NCBI GenBank assembly: GCA_015063535.1
Contig: SVTY01000007.1
Span: 1 to 36,195, forward strand
Source: Oscillospiraceae bacterium
GTDB lineage: Bacteria > Bacillota > Clostridia > Oscillospirales > CAG-272
DNA length: 36,195 nucleotides
Direction of reading: 5' to 3'
Shown: one piece after another, positions 34,352-36,195 of the stretch
Position numbering within the stretch: the first letter of the stretch is position 1
How the letters are laid out: every line of letters starts with the position of its first letter
Notes under the pieces: generated by a model
What the model was told of the DNA's origin: nothing
Seen by the model: the letters and a program-made list of their open reading frames with translations, nothing else
Databases searched by the model: none
Translations under genes and position numbers: made by a program

Positions 34352-34870
34352 TTACTTGGACTTTATCGGCGAGATCACCATACTCATGATCCGTCCGTCC
34401 AGCACGGGAGCTTTATCCACACTGCCCACCTCGCTGCAGGTCTCCTGAAACTTCTTCATGATCTCCTGCCCAATGGAGACGTGGCTCATTTCCCGTCCCT
34501 TGAAGCGCATCACTACTCTGACCTTGTTGCCGCTCTCCAAAAAGCGTACCGCATGGCGCGCCTTAGTGTCAAAATCGTGAGTGTCGATCCGACAGGAAAG
34601 CTGAATCTCCTTCAGCTCCACGACCTGCTGCTTCTTCTTGGCTTCCTTTTCCTTCTTGTCTCGCTCGAAGCGATACTTTCCGTAATCCATGATACGGCAG
34701 ACGGGGGGCTGTGCCTGAGGAGCCATCAAAACCAGATCATACCCTTGATCGTATGCGATCTTCAGGGCGGCATCCGCACTCATCACACCCACGGGATTTC
34801 CGTCGGCACCGATGACACGAACCTCCTTGGCATGGATCTCCTCATTGATCAATAACTCTTTTGCGCTAAT
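34352..34870 (-). CDS. infC: Translation initiation factor IF-3 with AUU start
   Basis: A 172-aa initiation factor that keeps the 30S subunit free and proofreads start codons. The N-domain begins AKELLINEEIHAKEVRVIG, then LVLMAPQAQPPVCRIMDYGKYRF. The C-domain includes SCRIDTHDFDTKARHAVRFL and KVRVVMRFKGREMSH. No ATG or GTG fits. The only well-placed start is ATT at 34868-34870, 8 nt after GGAGGTG. The next ATG would remove the conserved N-domain. AUU starts are a known autoregulatory device for infC. The first gene of the operon. Confidence 0.95.
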   Translation of the reverse strand: MSAKELLINEEIHAKEVRVIGADGNPVGVMSADAALKIAYDQGYDLVLMAPQAQPPVCRIMDYGKYRFERDKKEKEAKKKQQVVELKEIQLSCRIDTHDFDTKARHAVRFLESGNKVRVVMRFKGREMSHVSIGQEIMKKFQETCSEVGSVDKAPVLDGRIMSMVISPIKSK

Positions 34871-34900
34871 GTGAAATACACCTCCAATTTTGCCGAAGGC

Positions 34901-34940
34901 AAAAAAATTGTGCGAAGAGGAACCTCCGCACGACACAATT
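34901..34940 (-). promoter_or_regulatory. Attenuator-like hairpin in the infC leader
   Basis: On the minus strand, a long imperfect hairpin (AATTGTG near 34934-34940 pairing with CACAATT at 34906-34912, with an inner stem) is followed directly by seven or eight T residues. It lies about 30 nt before the AUU start. Upstream, a second hairpin (ACTCTCC with GGGGAG) could compete. This matches the known concept of an L20-controlled leader in Firmicutes; the specific motif was not verified. Confidence 0.6.
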
Positions 34941-35024
34941 CTCCCCCACACAGGAGAGTTTCATATCAACCGAGCTCGCAGTGCGGCAGGGTGAGAACGG
35001 ATGTTCTGCTTCTTTGTCTTGCCT

Positions 35025-35053
35025 ATTTTACCACAATTCCGTTTCCCTGTCAA
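35025..35053 (-). promoter_or_regulatory. Sigma-A promoter of infC-rpmI-rplT
   Basis: On the minus strand, TTGACA (35048-35053) and TAAAAT (35025-35030) are separated by 17 nt. The transcript would carry a leader of about 150 nt, long enough for the attenuator hairpin. Confidence 0.8.
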
Positions 35054-35056
35054 GAG

Positions 35057-35120
35057 CTTTTTGAAAATTTTTTTAAAAAACTTTTTGCCACCGTCACAAG
35101 AAAAAACTTTTTGAAAATTT
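35057..35120. repeat. 14-nt direct repeat in AT-rich intergenic DNA
   Basis: CTTTTTGAAAATTT occurs at 35057-35070 and 35107-35120, in very AT-rich DNA between the divergent infC promoter and the putative RNA gene. Related A/T strings occur near 3690-3740. No function can be assigned. Confidence 0.5.
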
Positions 35121-35276
35121 CTTTTCCCGCAAAAGGCTTCTCTCCTACGACACGACCTGCGACATTTTCCGCATTCTCTTGTCCTTTGTGCCAATTTTTT
35201 TGAAAAATTTTGGATTTTTTTCTATTATGTATCGTTTTTCACGAAAAATTCGACAAAAAATCGTCTATTTTGAATA

Positions 35277-35305
35277 TTGCCTTTTTTTTGATTTCAAGGT
35301 ATAAT
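35277..35305 (+). promoter_or_regulatory. Promoter of the putative RNA element
   Basis: TTGCCT (35277-35282) and TATAAT (35300-35305) are separated by 17 nt. The transcript would start near 35312, at a GC-rich stretch that contrasts with the AT-rich surroundings. Confidence 0.65.
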
Positions 35306-35311
35306 AATAAG

Positions 35312-35465
35312 GCTGTCGGCGGCACCAACTCCACAGCATCACGCACAACGGTCGCATCGTTCTTGCGGAGTATCAAGCTTATGATATCAACGCGCAAGCA
35401 TGTCAACGGTTGTGCTTTTTTAAGCCCCACTCGGCAATCGTCGGGTGGGGCTTAATATGTTTTTT
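35312..35465 (+). ncRNA. Putative structured RNA or leader element upstream of lon
   Basis: A GC-richer island inside AT-rich intergenic DNA, behind a promoter. It can form ACTC/GAGT (35328-35331 with 3568-71 of the same row, i.e. 35368-35371) enclosing CGCA/TGCG and AACG/CGTT with a 7-nt loop. A terminator follows: GCGCAA (35392-35397) with TTGTGC (35410-35415) and six Ts. A second GC-rich hairpin (35422-35430 with 35445-35453) is followed by TTTTTT at 35460-35465. GCACAAC at 35343-35349 can pair perfectly with GTTGTGC at 35409-35415, competing with both. It could be a small RNA or a switching leader. No known family is recognised, and small open frames across it have no ribosome site. Confidence 0.5.
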
Positions 35466-35539
35466 GAAGAAATATATTAAATATTTGAATAAAATTTAAA
35501 ATAATTTCAAAACCACTGGAAATTCGGAGTTTTTTGTGC

Positions 35540-35545
35540 TATAAT
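35540..35545 (+). promoter_or_regulatory. Possible -10 element of lon
   Basis: TATAAT about 85 nt upstream of the lon start. The region 17 nt before it (TGGAAA) is a weak -35 match, so a helper factor or alternative -35 may be used. No CIRCE or CtsR-type heat-shock operator was seen. Confidence 0.45.
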
Positions 35546-35630
35546 ATAGAATTGTATTCGTATGCGCATATTCGGAATAGCTCCGAGATGCCTGCGGACA
35601 GCAAATCCCCTGTTGAAAGGAACCTGTTTT

Positions 35631-36195
35631 ATGTCAAGATATATAGAAAAGATCGAGCAGCACTCTCTGCCCGTCATCGCTCTGCGGGGTGCCGTAGCGT
35701 TTCCCGCCGTCTCCCTCAGCTTTGAGCTGACCGACGAGCTTTGCATTCACGCTGCCGAGGCGGCTTTTGCCACCGATTCTCATGTCCTTGTCTGTACCGT
35801 CAAGGATCCCGAAGAGGAGCGGCTGACACCCACCTCCTTGTATCGGGTGGGTACAGTCTCTCGCATCAAGCAATCGGTCAAGACCCCCGACGGCGGTATG
35901 CGGATCATCACCGAGGGCTTTTCCCGCGCCACCGTGACCGAGTTTCGGAGCTTTGCGGACTATCTTTGCGCCGATGCAATCAGCAAGGTGCTGACCATGA
36001 CCGACGAAGACAGCATCCGCTCCGAGGCATATTGCCGTGCCATGCTCTCCGAGACCGAACAGCTGGTGGCTCTGCTTCCTTCGGTCAGCGACGATGTTCT
36101 CACCGCCGCCCGCTCCATTCGCAATCCGGCACTTCTTGCCGATTTCATCGCCTCCAATATTTTGGTCAAATATCCCGACAAGCAGCAGATCCTCG
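35631..36195 (+). CDS. lon: ATP-dependent protease Lon, N-terminal part (cut by the window edge)
   Basis: 188 codons are open from the ATG at 35631 to the window end, with GAAAGGAA about 9 nt upstream. The start MSRYIEKIEQHSLPVIALRG, the PVSL-like AVAFPAVSLSFELTD strand and the closing PALLADFIASNILVKYPDKQ match the N-terminal substrate-recognition domain of Lon. The AAA+ and Ser-Lys protease domains would lie beyond the window. Lon degrades damaged and regulatory proteins in the cytosol. A related stand-alone LON-domain protein is possible until the rest is seen. Confidence 0.85.
   Translation, partial: MSRYIEKIEQHSLPVIALRGAVAFPAVSLSFELTDELCIHAAEAAFATDSHVLVCTVKDPEEERLTPTSLYRVGTVSRIKQSVKTPDGGMRIITEGFSRATVTEFRSFADYLCADAISKVLTMTDEDSIRSEAYCRAMLSETEQLVALLPSVSDDVLTAARSIRNPALLADFIASNILVKYPDKQQIL

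Noticed and set aside
34871-34951. ATG start for infC at 34951
   Set aside because: The extension would read through the attenuator hairpin and its T-run, lacks a ribosome site, and has no similarity to IF-3.
35239-35430. Minus-strand 63-codon open frame over the putative RNA element
   Set aside because: It has no convincing ribosome site. The structured features and promoter are on the plus strand. It cannot be fully excluded as a short gene.

Overview
The window reads as a chromosomal segment of an anaerobic, Gram-positive Clostridia-type bacterium, most likely an uncultured gut member of the Oscillospirales. This is inferred from gene families and gene order: infC-rpmI-rplT, a dprA-topA-trmFO run, a SufBC-only Fe-S system and an AGCS symporter. 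Strong AGGAGG-type ribosome sites and textbook sigma-A promoters with 17-nt spacers fit too. No sequence comparison was possible. Most genes are on the minus strand. No rRNA, tRNA, CRISPR array, phage gene or transposase was recognised.

Layout. (1) 1-3700: a cytidylate-kinase-like gene (minus) diverges from alaS (plus). (2) 3764-17474: a seven-gene minus-strand sugar ABC locus. It starts with a 1157-aa substrate-binding protein carrying extra beta modules, then a MalF/MalG-type permease pair, a membrane-anchored NHL-propeller/TPR/Yip1 protein, a 1274-aa secreted DUF5696-type protein with a possible glycosidase-like barrel, and a second permease pair with enlarged external loops. There is no ATPase gene, so an ATPase encoded elsewhere is presumably shared. 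(3) 18186-19823: sufC and a single SufB/D-like gene, a minimal SUF-like Fe-S assembly pair, with a palindrome inside its promoter. (4) 20250-23038: an unrecognised operon of a membrane coiled-coil protein and a lipoprotein. (5) 23310-25810: an AGCS sodium:amino-acid symporter followed by three small proteins. (6) 25867-33608: housekeeping genes on the minus strand (TrmH/SpoU methyltransferase, dprA, topA, trmFO, plsX, rnc). (7) 33676-34870: the infC-rpmI-rplT operon; infC starts at an AUU codon behind a structured leader. (8) 35300-36195: a possible small structured RNA with its own promoter and terminators, then the start of lon, cut by the window edge.

The most interesting region is the ABC locus. 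Two permease pairs share one giant binding protein. All three extracytoplasmic proteins carry predicted helical or coiled-coil insertions, and neither the binding protein nor the DUF5696 protein has a lipobox. The NHL-Yip1 protein is therefore the only visible membrane-anchored surface component, and it may act as a scaffold for an extracellular glycan-processing and import complex. That role is inferred. Second-tier items are the putative RNA upstream of lon, the lipoprotein/coiled-coil operon, and a small Sm-like protein with two well-placed start sites.
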